DNA of 64,000 nucleotides from Bryoerythrophyllum caledonicum (GCA_963971425.1 OZ020517.1:6016501-6080500), one strand, 5' to 3'. Positions 45,709 to 57,185 are shown, counted from the stretch's first letter. Notes: generated by a model not told the origin, from the letters alone. Numbers and translations: made by a program.

Positions 45709-47678
45709 GAAAAGCAATATATATCACAAAAAACACACCACAATGGCGATCACATCCAATTATCAATGAATTAAACAAACACACCCATGTCAAGATCCCA
45801 CCACCCCCAAATGACGACTTACTTATTGAACCATGGATAAATGATCTAGCTACACTAGCCAAGACTGCAAACAAAATAGCAAGAAAAATCACGTCAAAAT
45901 ACACAAAAGAATGTATAATAAAGGCTATATCCAAATACAGACAATTATATGAAATAAGCCCAAAAAAGATAAACAATAAAGTATTCAAAAACCAAGAAAC
46001 ACCACCATTAGACTGCATCACAGATCGCAATAATAACATACTAACGAGCACGCAAGACATTGCCAATGAAATTTACATACAACAATCAATTATTAATAAA
46101 CCCACTGTTCCAACATGTTATTACTTACCAGACAACCCTCCTGAATGCACATACGGAGTTAGACAATATCCATGGCATGACCTAGAAGGCTTTGTAATAG
46201 ATGAAAGAGGTCATCTACAAACTCCGCTACATACATACTTTGATCAAGAAACTTTTGACTTATGCCTAAAAAACCTTGCAAACAACAAAACCCCAGGACC
46301 GGACAGAATACCCAACTCTATCCTGAAGAACATGCCTACAAACTTCCACCGCATCTTATTCCTATTCTTTAAACATTGCTATAAACAAAAACAAATTCCG
46401 GCATCATGGAAAATAAGCCTCACAATACTACTATTCAAAAAAGGTGACCCATCTCAACTACCAAATCACAGACCTATAGCGCTAGCCAACACTATATACA
46501 AATTTTTTACAAGTACACTAACATCAATACTCTCAACATACAGAGAAAAACACCAAATTCTACATGACAACCAAGAAGGGTTCCGTGCCGAAAGATGCAC
46601 ATCTAGACAATTACAATTACTAATAGCGGCTTTAGAAGATGCACAACTAACAACGCAAGATATATATTTACTCTATATAGATTTCAAAAATGCATTTGGC
46701 TCCATTGACCACGCCCGTCTACTAGCCATTATGAAAGATTTAGGATACCCTGAGGACGCGGTAATGCTAGTAGGAGATATCTACTCACAGTCTAACACCA
46801 TTTTTACTGGTGAATACTTTGGCCAAACCCAAAAAATATCCATACAAAGAAGCACAATACAAGGAGATACACTTAGCCCATATCTCTTTCTTGTTTTTCT
46901 AGAACCACTTTTACGATGGTTACAAAGAGGAAAATACGGCTATACCTTGGGAACTTCAAAAACAACAATAAATACAGCAGCATACGCAGATGATCTTGCA
47001 ATCATAACAAACAAACTTCCCTCAATAAAAAATCAACTTAATAAAATGGACAAATTTTGCAAATGGGCTGGAATGGACCTAAGAATTCCGAAATGTGCAT
47101 ATACTGGATGCCCAAACAAATCCAAAACAAATCAAATAGTCTTCAAAGCACTAATACAAGTTGCAAATATATCATACAGAAACCAACCGATTTCCATACT
47201 ACATCAAAATGAGCCATATGTATATCTAGGAATACAACTAGTTCCATCATTGAATTGGAAAATACAGACACACACAACAACCACCAAACTAAATAAACAA
47301 TGCAACCAATTAGTAAATTGTCCAGCTACTATTAAATAAAAAGTCAGCATGGTAGACACAATTATAAGAGCAGGCATTGCATATAGTTTTTACGCGGTAC
47401 CATACTCACTACCTACTATTAAAAAACTAAACAAAAAAATTATAGCAATACAAAAGAAAATTTGTGGGCTACCGAATTGCACTCCCAACGTAATTACCCA
47501 ATTGCCACATGATATGTTTGGCATAGAAGCATTCTCATTAAAGAACGCATACCTAAGGTGCATAGGTGAACAACTACGCAATGCTCTTAATGACACAAGA
47601 AAATTGGGAATAATCTATAGAGGTCTTACACATTTTATACTTGCTAAATACGGCGGAGCACAAGAGATTCCCAGATAA
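45709..47678 (+). pseudogene. Retroelement reverse transcriptase
   Basis: Frame 3 carries a non-LTR RT: NNKTPGPDRIPNSIL, then WKISLTILLFKKGDP and NHRPIALANTIYK, YIDFKNAFGSIDH (Asp at 46680-46682), IQGDTLSPYLFLVFLEPLLR and TAAYADDLAIIT (YADD at 46983-46994). A thumb region follows. The upstream half (45.71-46.33 kb) joins the endonuclease after a one-step frame change near 45.70 kb. A TAA at 47337-47339 interrupts the thumb, then the same frame runs to 47678. The catalytic triad is intact. The 'QGDTLSP' and 'EPLLRWL' blocks resemble R2/NeSL/Dualen-type RTs more than plant L1. Confidence 0.9.
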
Positions 47679-49420
47679 ACAATATGATTGCTTAAGATCA
47701 CCTACAACAAGAACACTCTATCTTATCAAACGATGTGGAGGCGCTCACTTGAGAAGTACAACAAGAAACTTTCCACTTGAAGCCACACCTCTTGAACAAA
47801 TGTGGCTAAACCTATCATCATAAATATTACCACACTTCACCCCTAAAGCAAAATCACAAACTCTTCAACAAATTATTGCTTCAAAACATACATGAGATAA
47901 AACATTTAACACTCCCAAATGGTCTTAATCCAATGTCACATGATGAATTCAAAATATACTACAGTACACCAACTAAAGTAATCAAACAAGCCCTTAACAT
48001 AGCTGAACAACTTTTTTGCTATCCTACATGCAACCCACAATGCCAAAACCCATGCATTGAGCACCCTACACCACGAACTCTAAAACATGAATATAGAACA
48101 CACGACCATCATATTTTACCCAACCTTGGTACAAATCCTATACACCTCCCACCACCACCACATCCCCCTTATTTGAAACCACCAATTAAAATCACCAATA
48201 ACCCAACTACATTTCCCATACATTCAATATTAGACCACAAAGAAAACAAAACAAAAGACAAATACAAAATTCCAAAAACATACCACACCTACCTATGCCA
48301 ATGGAAATTACCAAACGATATTACATATAATAAATGGATACCACAAAGTGACCTCTTCCCACTAAACATACCAATAACTATACAACACAACACCTCCTTG
48401 CTTGCTCAATATTACACCACAAAACAACATACACATTATAGAAATTTAATAAATACCCATTTTGTAGAAGAACAAACCCGAGATACAAGATACATACTTC
48501 CAACCATGCCCCTCCCCCTTATACATATCAATGTAAATGAATGCAATCCCTCAAAAGATATCAACACCAACCAAAACACCATACAAATAAAAGATGAAAC
48601 GGCACACTTTTACGATGAAACAGGCAAGCACCTCATGACTATACCTATAACCAGACTAAAATGGCTATGGAACCAATACTCCAAAGCAAAAGATTCACCA
48701 CACGGATTAACACCTCCTACACAACCATTTGAAACAGAAATAATATGGCTATACCAAAGATACAAATATAGAATTCCAAAAACCGATCCACTTAAACTTG
48801 CACATTACTCTTTGCCAAAAATATTACTTGACCACATCATAACATCTTTCAATATAACTCACACGTATTTTTCCTCAACAGTAACCTGCTCCACTGAAAT
48901 AGATAAGTTTTACTCACCATTTAAAAGAGACAAAATTTTTGGATCTATGGGACAAGCATTTTCTTACAAATGGAAAGGAATAGGCTATGCTCACCCACAT
49001 AACAAAATAGATACCTAGAAAGCTATACACTGGGCTAGACTTGCAGTAGAAAACAATCCAAACACCATTACAATAATAACTACTCCCGACAACAACTGGT
49101 ACCATAACCTAACACCACATAAAGGCCCCTATCCAGACACACATGTTGTTACATATGTACCAGCAAATACAATAACATATGAAGAACCAACAAAACCACC
49201 CGAATTTACTAAAACACAAATAGAACCTTCTGCTCTTCACATATTATGTGTACACCATAAAAACACCAGTGTTGAAAATAATGAACAAATCACCGCCCTA
49301 ACTACAATTTTTAACAAACTCCAAATCCCTCAACCATACATACAAATTGCCCCGCCAACACAACTAAATACACAAGTTAACAAAAGCAAAGAATGGAACA
49401 CACTCACATATCCAACAGAC
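47641..49420 (+). pseudogene. Retroelement region between RT and RNase H, unassigned domain
   Basis: After a frame change near 47.66 kb comes a spacer with a Cys cluster (CNPQCQNPC). A conserved block follows at 48.78-49.21 kb: FYSPFKRDKIFGSMGQAF, KWKGIGYAHPHN, a TAG at 49016-49018, then KAIHWARLA, TPDNNWYHN and TYEEP. The same block recurs in the copy at 38.5-38.9 kb. The spacing W-G…PHN…A…PD-x-x-W faintly recalls phage-type N6-adenine methyltransferases (W.G..NPPY…W), as found in DIRS elements, but the NPPY residues are not present. I do not recognise the domain. Open stretch 47876-49018. Confidence 0.7.
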
Positions 49421-49489
49421 AACTTAGTCACAAACTACAATACAACAACAATTCCTAACTTCATAAATGATAAACAATCCAAATTCTTA

Positions 49490-49920
49490 TCACAATACTG
49501 CTACTATACTGATGGCTCATTTCTCCCACCACAAGATATGGGCGATCATTGGACTCGTGAAACTGCAGGATATGGAATATACAATCAATCCAAAATATAG
49601 AACTAGCCATAAGACTCCCAGGTTTACAAAACATATTTAGAGCTGAAATAATGGCAATATATACAACCCTACAAATTATTACCTCCAAATACCCTAATGA
49701 ACCTGCACACATTTTCACAGACTGTTTAAATGGCCCGTACAATATCTAAACACAACTCAAACACCCCACCCAACATAATAACCACCCGGACAAAACCATT
49801 CTACAAGATATAGTGCAACAAAGAACACAACCTACATCATTGTACAAAGTACGAGCTCACGCAAATATAGATGGCAACAAAAAAGCTGACGAACTAGCCA
49901 AACAAGGTAGAGACAAAGAT
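49490..49920 (+). pseudogene. Retroelement RNase H
   Basis: The four acidic positions are visible: Asp in YTDGS (49511-49513), Glu in RAEIMAI (49645-49647), Asp in FTDC (49720-49722) and Asp in HANIDGNKKADELA (49870-49872). This domain removes the RNA template after first-strand synthesis. A frameshift near 49.60 kb and a stop at 49747-49749 break it. RNase H is a known part of Dualen/RandI, I-clade and related elements. Confidence 0.88.
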
Positions 49921-50952
49921 TACCACAATGCAGCCCTACCACATGAATTTGCACATTCTACACCATATTACTTTCAGAGAGACTGGTGGCATTCTATGGA
50001 CGAAATTCCAGATAAAGGCCCTATAAGATTCCTTGAAAAGCATATTATTAAATATGACAAAGAACATAACTTAACAGACATTGCAACAAATTTCCCCAAT
50101 ATAAATAAATGGATAAGTAACACTGACATTGACGATAAACTATCCAATGAATTTTGGACTAATAAACAGGTAACAGACTCCCAAAATACATGCCTCCTAA
50201 AACTAAGACATGGTCAATATATGGGCAATGCTAGAAAACAACTATTTTTTGGCAGAGAATTATATCCATCAATCACATGCTCAATATGCAACTCCCAAGA
50301 TCCAGACACATGGTTACATGTACTGCTAAAATGCAAGCAACACCATATACATGCGCTTAGAACAAAAAGACACAGTAAAGCAATTTGGGAAATTAAAAAA
50401 CTATTAGTCTCATCAAAAAATTCAAGATGTTATACCCTCATGAATGCGGGCACATGTAATGATAAACCACCAGAGAATACAGTCCCTCCATGGCTGTTAC
50501 CATGTACATGCGTACAACAAAGATGCCAATGTAATGCACGACTAAAACCAGACCTACTATGCATAAAAGGACTACCCTACCAATCAAACCCCCCAACATC
50601 TCCCAACATCAATTTAAAGGTACAATTTATAGAATTCACATACTGTAATGACAGATTCTCACTAGATACCATTGAGAGAAAGATAGAAAAATACCAACCT
50701 CTCATCAACGATATTATCAACAAAGGTTGGATATTTGAACCACTAATAGTAATTACAGCAGGTGCCAGAGCATCTACATACATCCCTCCTATGAAAATCC
50801 TAAAAACCAAACTCAAAATACCAAAGAAACTTATAAAAAATACATTTAGAGAAATAAACACAATTGCTATACACCATGCCATGTCCATAATATTACACAA
50901 AAGAAAAATAGAAAGCGGAGAGCCACTACCAACAGGCGTACAACCACCATAA
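49813..50952 (+). CDS. Retroelement C-terminus: RNase H end, CCHC finger, restriction-like endonuclease
   Basis: A 379-codon open stretch. It starts in the RNase H tail. A CX2CX9HX4C finger (CSICNSQDPDTWLH, then VLLKC; about 50278-50334) is followed by RHSKAIWEI, matching the CCHC plus 'RH' arrangement that precedes the restriction-like endonuclease of R2-type elements. KPDLLC (Lys-Pro-Asp at 50545-50553) and IEFTYC (Glu at 50632-50634) fit the PD…(D/E) core, and a later K-x-x-K-Y (RKIEKY) fits the downstream conserved Lys/Tyr. The Asp-Glu spacing of 26 residues is longer than in R2. In R2-like elements this enzyme cleaves the target site. The frame ends at TAA 50950-50952. Confidence 0.78.
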   Translation: MQQRTQPTSLYKVRAHANIDGNKKADELAKQGRDKDYHNAALPHEFAHSTPYYFQRDWWHSMDEIPDKGPIRFLEKHIIKYDKEHNLTDIATNFPNINKWISNTDIDDKLSNEFWTNKQVTDSQNTCLLKLRHGQYMGNARKQLFFGRELYPSITCSICNSQDPDTWLHVLLKCKQHHIHALRTKRHSKAIWEIKKLLVSSKNSRCYTLMNAGTCNDKPPENTVPPWLLPCTCVQQRCQCNARLKPDLLCIKGLPYQSNPPTSPNINLKVQFIEFTYCNDRFSLDTIERKIEKYQPLINDIINKGWIFEPLIVITAGARASTYIPPMKILKTKLKIPKKLIKNTFREINTIAIHHAMSIILHKRKIESGEPLPTGVQPP

Positions 50953-51398
50953 ATCCAACTATTCAAAAAAGTAGTGAAATATAACCACCTTTATTTATAA
51001 TAGTAACCTTGTCACAATATAAGGCCCAAGTTGTTGGAATTTCCTGCTCCTCTAGTTCGATAGCGCCGGATGATCGTAACGATGCTCAAACGAGAACAAC
51101 GGGAACCAAACCCAGACCACCGCTACAACACAACCATGTATTTTCCAAACAACCTGGCAATGTCAACAATGTGACAACCAACGAAACCAACCTTCTACTT
51201 TTATACAACAGAATACACCCCAAACAATCACTTTACAGTGTATTGGTTCTTGGTTTCTGTTATACAGTGTCCACCCTGAGAGGGGTTAGTAGTCCTATAC
51301 CACTGTTGTTATGTCCTGTGGGCATATCATCAAGGGTAGGTCGAACGGACACTATATTCACGCCAACCCATAGGGGTCTGGTGTTCTTCTTCTTCTTC
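50953..51398 (+). other. Probable 3' UTR and (TTC)5 tail of the retroelement
   Basis: No coding evidence. The motif GGTCGAACGGACACTATATT (51333 onward) and GGGGTCTGGTGTTC lead into (TTC)5 at 51384-51398. Similar motifs followed by TTC repeats lie at 1866-2193 and 51610-51680, as expected for 3' ends of one family. Whether this 3' end belongs to the coding part is inference. Confidence 0.5.
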
Positions 51399-51690
51399 GG
51401 GGGTAGTGCCTACCACCATAGTCCACCCAATTATGGTGCGGGTCCCAAGGCCTCGTTGTATGGGGACCCACAAAGCCCTCGGGGGCAGATGACATGTCGG
51501 TTGTCTCTAAGGCAATTAGTGTAGGGAAGCACTTAGTGTAGTAAAGTGTTTATCTTCGAGAGGGGGGAGTAGTTTCATTATACTAGCCTATGCTCCGTGC
51601 CCATATGCTTAGTGAAGAGAATGAACAAACACTATTTTCATATGGATCACCTTTGGAGACCGATGTTCTTCTTCGTCGCAACAAATCGTG
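51399..51690 (+). repeat. Second, diverged copy of the 3'-end motif
   Basis: The stretch 51550-51678 (GAGAGGGGGGAGTAGTTTCA, then AACAAACACTATTTTCAT and GGAGACCGATGTTCTTCTTC) aligns with 51270-51398. It could be a tandem 3' end or another truncated insertion. Confidence 0.5.
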
Positions 51691-51699
51691 AGTAAAGAT

Positions 51700-52188
51700 T
51701 TATAGCAATAAAATATATGTTGAATCCTCTTGAGTAAACATTTTGAGAGTTCTTATATTTGTTCTGGATGAAGTCCAAAACTCTCCACTGAATATTATGA
51801 CCCAATTCTATGGGTTCGAGTTGATAAAATACCTCACCATCAACACCAAAACTGAGCACATTGGCCGCTTTCTAATCTCTATGCAAAGTACCCCTCAATG
51901 CAAATATCTCATCTCATATGCAATTTGGCCAATGATTGGAAACATACAACATTCATGATAGTTGATGTCATACATCATAAAGGGTGGGTGTTGGTTACCA
52001 TGGTGTTGCATTCTCACATCCAAGAGTTTCCACAAATCTCCCCACATTTGAACCATCTCAAATGCGAATCTTCCATCTTTCAACAACCTCCCACACACGA
52101 TTGGATTACACTCGAAAACATCCGTTTCATCATTGTATAGGGCAATTGTAATTTTGCGAAGGAAGGCCAAGGGCCACTGCTTTTGCAA
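51700..52188 (-). pseudogene. Protein-kinase pseudogene fragment (TKL-like)
   Basis: The minus-strand reading contains MWGDLWKLLDVRMQHHGNQ, then PPF, IGQIAYEMRYLH and, after a one-base frame change near 51895, LHRD-stop-KAANVL. This is the αD-αE region and catalytic loop (HRDLKAANVL) of a Ser/Thr kinase, with a TAG in place of the Leu after HRD. No DFG motif follows in a clear way, and the N-lobe with the catalytic Lys is absent. There are no introns in the matched part. A processed or transposon-captured fragment is plausible. Confidence 0.6.
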
Positions 52189-52210
52189 GTTAGAAACCAG
52201 ATATCCCGCC

Positions 52211-53110
52211 TTAACCCCCTAAAGGACCAAGTGTCAAAAATGGGCTTTTTGAAAGTTTGATCAGGTTCCTATGGTGTCAGTTTCCAGCATTCTACTTTGA
52301 AATTTTAACTGTAGAAGGATATTACTAAGACTCAATGAAAGAACAACTTTTTCCTAAATCCGACATATAATGAAAAAGTTATAGGGTTTTGAATTTTAAA
52401 TGGGGAGAGCGAGCACTTCAGGCTCCTCAAAAACTTTTGCTAGGACACTCCATTGAATGTGAGATTTCCAATACTAGCAAGTGATATTTTTTCCCTTCAT
52501 AATGTCAAAAAAAAATTTATTGTCTTTTCTAAAAAATAGCATATTAACCCAAGTCAAACATTTTCACGCATTGTTGGGCAAGGTACCAAAAGAACTTCTT
52601 CTTTTCCACATAAAACTCAGAGATTTTCATGTTTTTTACTTTTCTTTTTCCCACAACAATATGTAGTGTAAATATTTTTATTGACCATTTGGATTATCAA
52701 TCTAAAATATATTAATTTCACAAAAATTAAAACTCAAATTGGCAATTTTTGAACCTCCACTTTTTGCACAATTGTTTTGAATGTGCTACACCCCTCCTCT
52801 ACCTCTAAAATTTGGTGTGTAAGGAACTAACATCATGCTTAACACAATGGTAATGGATTTAGACCTTGCGTAGTGCAAAAATTTGATACCAAGTGAAGTC
52901 AAAGTGTGCTAATCCGCTGAACGTAGGGAAGAATATGAACCATTTGTTCGACTTTAAACACTATAATCTTTCAATTGTTGCGGTCAAAGTTTATGAATTT
53001 TTTTGAGTATGTTAGTGAATAAGTCTTATTTGAGATCCTACGGTCAAAACTAGAAATCAAAGTTTTTGTTTCCTTCTTTATTCATTGCACTAGAATCCAA
53101 ATATTTTGAA
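52211..53110 (+). mobile_element. piggyBac-like non-autonomous element
   Basis: Begins TTAACCCCCTAAAGGACCAA, with TTAA as the target and a CCC start typical of piggyBac-type ends. The body aligns with 37583-38445 and 58671-59620 (AACCCAAGTCAAACATTTTC, TTGTTGGGCAAGGTACC, CTACCTCTAAAATTTGG, CCTACGGTCAAAA). I could not find the right terminus. A CTTTAGGGATT at about 53642 is a doubtful candidate. Confidence 0.7.
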
Positions 53111-54090
53111 GTGTTTTTGGTGTGAAACTGTCACGGTATGTTAACTAAGAGCATCTTCACCGGGGCACGGGGCCCTAGGAGATTAACCCGTATACTGTCA
53201 AAATTCCGAATCTGGCCCACACCGCATGCTCCATCCCGGGAAACCGGGCCACCGTTTTGGTGTGCACCTAAGTCAGATGACATCAAATGATACGAATTTA
53301 CAGTGTGAGCAACAAATTATGGTGTGCCGCCCTACCACTCCCCATGTGACACGTGTCGTCGTGTTCCTGTTACCGCTTTTGTGCGAGTCTGCGGTGCAAA
53401 TTTTTTTGGTAGCCTAGGAATCGTCTCCGCTCCTGATAGGTATATTCCGGTCTGCTGTGGGGATTTCTCTGCCAGGGGTGGAGATGCTAAAGGGGATAAT
53501 ACCTTCCAAACAACGGGCAATATCTCATCTTTATGGTCCACACGCAAGATCCGTCGGTTGGGAATCATGAAAAGCACCGCTGCGGGCCAGAGTACGAAAA
53601 ATATCATCTCCTGATTAACGTCAAAATACCTTAAACCGACACTTTAGGGATTCTGAGTTTCAAAATTTGAGATTTAATTGCAAAAAAATATGCTTGGGTA
53701 GAGAAATAAGGTTCTGATGTGGGAGAGAAAAAAAATGAAAACGACGCTATAAATTGTGAGAAATAATTGAGAAAGTGAGTTTTCTCCAATCAACCCTGAA
53801 GTGACCAAGTTTCGTGACAAAACCGATACGTGCTTCTTCAAAATCATAATATCATGCGGCATGATTGTGCGGGGCTCGGGGGGTGAAAACGTGCTTGCAT
53901 GACAACTCCTCAGCATTGCATCAGCTCAACAAACAACTCCTAAACGTCTATGTGGGCTCCTCTTCATCTGATTAAATTTTGCAACTAAGTAGTACACAAA
54001 GTAACTTACCTTGCCTAAAATTGTGAGGCTCCCCTTAAGCTGCCAAATTCGGCAAGTCTCCAGATGAGCGATGAATTGATCACCGTCGAC
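53111..54090. other. Intergenic DNA, partly GC-rich
   Basis: 53150-53620 is GC-richer, with short ORFs (53226-53417, 53324-53614 plus; 53332-53607 minus) and the inverted pieces CGGGGCACGGGGCCC and GGGAAACCGGGCC. I recognise no domain. Confidence 0.4.
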
Positions 54091-54099
54091 GTGAAGAGC

Positions 54100-54440
54100 T
54101 CTTCGCTTGATTAGTTGAACTATTCAAACTGCACTTCAAACTAGTTCCATTTCATTTGATCAGTTGCACTTCAAACTGGTTGCTCTTCGCTTGATGACAT
54201 GCACTTCAAACTGATTCCCTAGTTGCTCGTCGAAGTGGGTTAGTGAGAATTCGCCTGGAAGTGGACGTCAAAGTCAACGAACTGTGTCAAAGTGGACTCG
54301 CTTCAAAGTGAATGTTTATGTATACGAAGTATGTCATTGTGGAAACGAAGTGTACCGAAGTGGACGTTGACCTGTATAGAAGTGGGCTTGTGAGCGTTCC
54401 TGTGCGTCGAACTACATTCATCGAAGTGAGCTCCTTATAA
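54100..54440. repeat. Degenerate tandem repeats (TGCACTTCAAACTG and GAAGTGGAC types)
   Basis: GCACTTCAAACT recurs three times (about 54130, 54168 and 54200) with TTCGCTTGAT between copies. GAAGTG or AAAGTGGAC-like words repeat to about 54430. Confidence 0.6.
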
Positions 54441-54599
54441 CAGTGCGGATTTGAAAATTGAACAAATCTACAGTCGATATAGTCGATACGCAGGTGTTTC
54501 GCAATGCAGTAGCAGTTTCGCAGTGCAGTCTACTTCAAGGCAGCACCTGTTTCGCAGTGCAGTACAGTCTACCGTCGATGCATTGTGCACAATGTAGTC

Positions 54600-54835
54600 G
54601 ATGCACAATGTGCGTGCGAACAGCGAAGTGTGCGAGCAGCAGGGTGTGCGAGCAGCAGGGTGTGCGAGCAGACAACGAAGTGTGCGAACAACTCAAGACA
54701 ACAAAGTGTGCGAACAGCTCAAGCCAGTGAAGTGTACGAACAGCGAAATGTGCAAATAGCTCAAGACAACACGGTGTGCGAGCAGCTCAGTACACAAGAC
54801 ATCAGGGTGTGTCAACAACTCAGTGCAAATAGTCG
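54600..54835 (+). repeat. Degenerate tandem repeat GTGTGCGAGCAGC
   Basis: Units of roughly 16-27 bp centred on GTGTGCGARCAGC are repeated about ten times, including two adjacent AGGGTGTGCGAGCAGC copies at 54650-54670. An open frame (54585-54941) passes through it, giving Cys/Glu/Gln/Ser-rich repeats. Coding status is unsupported. Confidence 0.7.
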
Positions 54836-54879
54836 TAGGAACAACGCAGTGCCAACAGTCTACTTCGAGCTCCTGAACA

Positions 54880-55690
54880 CCGCAAGTGAACCCAGAACTT
54901 GGTCGCACCAATCTACGAAACCGACACTCCTTCCCTCATGAACTGCGCCGCATTTTTTTTTCTCCACTATTTATGAAACCTTCTCCATGTCGAAATAATT
55001 CCATCGCCGCATTTAGATTGTTGTTTGGTCGTGGCGCCATTAATCTTGAAATGGCGTTTCTTATGATGGAAAGATGCAGGGACGCGTTTCCAAAACTGCG
55101 GCAATTGCGGCTGTAAATTCCTGTCAACCTTCCTTTAAATAAGTTTTCTCTTTGCATGTCGACTGTCCCTCACCTGCCTCTAAACCACCCCTCCTGCGCC
55201 AATTTATGTGCAAGTGTGCCTCCACCACGGTGATAAGACCTCCATCGCACGGTTTAATACCCTTTTTGAGTGTTGCTTCAGGGTTGAGTGTCGATTTAAG
55301 GTATTTTGACGTTATCATGCACTTCGGAGTCTACACAAAGCAGATCTGAAGCAGTCACTCTCCGATGATGCTCCAGCAGAAGAAACTGGACAATCATGAG
55401 CACGCTATCCTTGGTGAGATATTTAGGAGGATAAACGCATCAAGGCGTTTCATAGAACATACCGGACCGTATCCAGTTAAGGAGAAGATTATCCACGTCC
55501 GTGGAACATTTGAGCGCTGGTTTGAGGTGGGCCATATACTAGACAATAACAGTACCTCGCAGCCTGGCAAAGAACTGTTTGAGGCACATGGAAGGAGTGT
55601 TTTGAAGAGTTCCACGCGATGGAATAACTTCACGTGGGAGAGCAGTCCCACACGCTGTCAAGGCTTTCATTAGTCGGATGTGTGGCATAC
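54880..55690. other. Unassigned region with short ORFs
   Basis: Frames 54886-55116 and 55365-55673 (plus) and 54936-55157 (minus) are open but not recognised. The peptide at 55365 (…EIFRRINASRRFIEHTG…) looks natural in composition and might be an exon, but there is no supporting domain. Confidence 0.3.
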
Positions 55691-55697
55691 TTCGGAC

Positions 55698-55722
55698 TAC
55701 ACTAAAGATGATATTTAGTGTT
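55698..55722 (+). repeat. Left terminal inverted repeat with TA target
   Basis: TA plus 23 bp, the exact reverse complement of 61157-61181. Confidence 0.93.
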
Positions 55723-56362
55723 CGCAACACTAGTTACGAACTTGAATGCTAAATGTCAATTACCCTACTAATGTAATAACATTAAATGTCAATTCAAACA
55801 CTAATTGTCAATTTCTGTAACTTTTGCCGTTATTACAATTTAGCATATTGACATTTAGTGTTGGTTATGTAACAATGTCATATGCCACATTTCATTGCAA
55901 GTCACCCAAATCTCACCACATGTCAAGAGCAAACCTTCCATGTTGGGCTGAGTATTTTAAGGTTGGATTTCCAAATGATGATTTCGGGGGCAGTTTTTGT
56001 CCAATTTGAGAGTTTTTGGTGCCTATCTAAACTGATTTGAAAAGATGCTTCCAATGGCATCTTACCCATCTTCAAATTCGTCTTAAATAAAAAGTTATAG
56101 TGAATATTTTTGGGCAGATTTCTTGAGTTTTGGTTGAAAGTTTGACGAGGCATATCTTTATCAATTTTGCACCAATTCTATCGAGTGAGGTGAGCAACTT
56201 ATGAGTTTTTTCAAGGAGATTCCATCGGTATACGGTACATCTTCTAATTCGTCGTGATGCAAAAGTTATGAGCAATTTGGTTAGACTGATTTTTTTGACA
56301 TTAAACACTAAATGTAAACAAATTGACATTTAGTGAAACTCAGGTCATAGGGGTAACTACAC

Positions 56363-56388
56363 TACACTAAATATCACTTTTAGTGTAG
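56363..56388 (+). repeat. Internal palindromic inverted repeat, left
   Basis: TACACTAAATATCACTTTTA and the next six bases form the exact reverse complement of 61121-61146. It differs from the outer end at only a few central positions and is likewise bounded by TA. Confidence 0.9.
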
Positions 56389-57185
56389 GATCACGAATAG
56401 TGTACTTACCTTTGTACACTATTCGTGAATAAGTTTACAAATAGTGTTAGCCACCAACACATCAATGATACCCCAATCAACCACCTACCCGGCCGCCATG
56501 CCTTAATTCACCACCTACCCTCATACTCAATCCTATATTATCCCTTCTTGCCTTTGCAGATTTCATCACTCCTCTTGGACTTTGATGTTGCATTCACGAA
56601 ACTTTGCATCTTTGAGATTACATCTTTCAGTCTACTCTTGGGTTAAGCAAGGTTTTCAAGGTTCCCTGCTGGTCCCATGCTTTCGTGCTTCCAAAGTTCT
56701 TGGCAGTGTCCAGGTATTTTCTGCCCATATATTTATGATGCGCGTTTTTAAATTACGAGTGGGGTATTCCTTCGCACCAAAATTATTTCTGGTTTCTCAT
56801 CTGCTGGACGGGGGGGGATATACTTCAGGGTTTTGGGGTGGGGCAATTTTGCAGGCAAGACTTATGGGTTAAGACAAGCGCATGCGGGCAGGGCAAAAAC
56901 AGTGACGACCCAACGACAGTGACACAGTGACGCAGTGTGACGCAGAGCAACAACAGTGCGCACCACTGACAGAGCCACCTGTACCGATCAGCTGTACCAA
57001 TTCCGAAACCATCAATCAGCATACATCATACCATCTGCACCATTCTCACTGTTACAATCACTCACTGCGTCCCTGATTTACCATTTCCAGCCTGACTTAC
57101 CATTTCCAAACGCCGTCTACACATACTGGTGGGTGTGGATGACTTTCATCCTCTGTTGAAAAGCCTAGTAGGAATCATGGACGTT

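Larger units (their letters stand above)
42060..51398 (+). mobile_element. Dualen/RandI-like non-LTR retrotransposon with 2A motif and two endonucleases
   Basis: One collinear coding path, in several frames because of decay, carries a Lys-rich region (about 42.1-43.9 kb), 2A (43933-43956), APE endonuclease (44.59-45.35 kb), RT (45.7-47.7 kb), unassigned region (47.7-49.4 kb), RNase H (49.5-49.9 kb) and a CCHC finger with restriction-like endonuclease (50.28-50.72 kb). The stop is at 50950. A 3' segment ends in (TTC)5 at 51384-51398, which may be the tail. The Dualen/RandI clade is the one known to me with both endonuclease types plus RNase H. Lesions: frameshift near 45.70 kb, stop at 47337, shifts near 47.66 and 47.83 kb, stop at 49016, shift near 49.60 kb, stop at 49747. 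Boundaries are approximate. Confidence 0.8.

Noticed and set aside
45620-46066. 148-codon minus-strand ORF
   Set aside because: It is antisense to the endonuclease-RT junction, which has clear homology on the plus strand.
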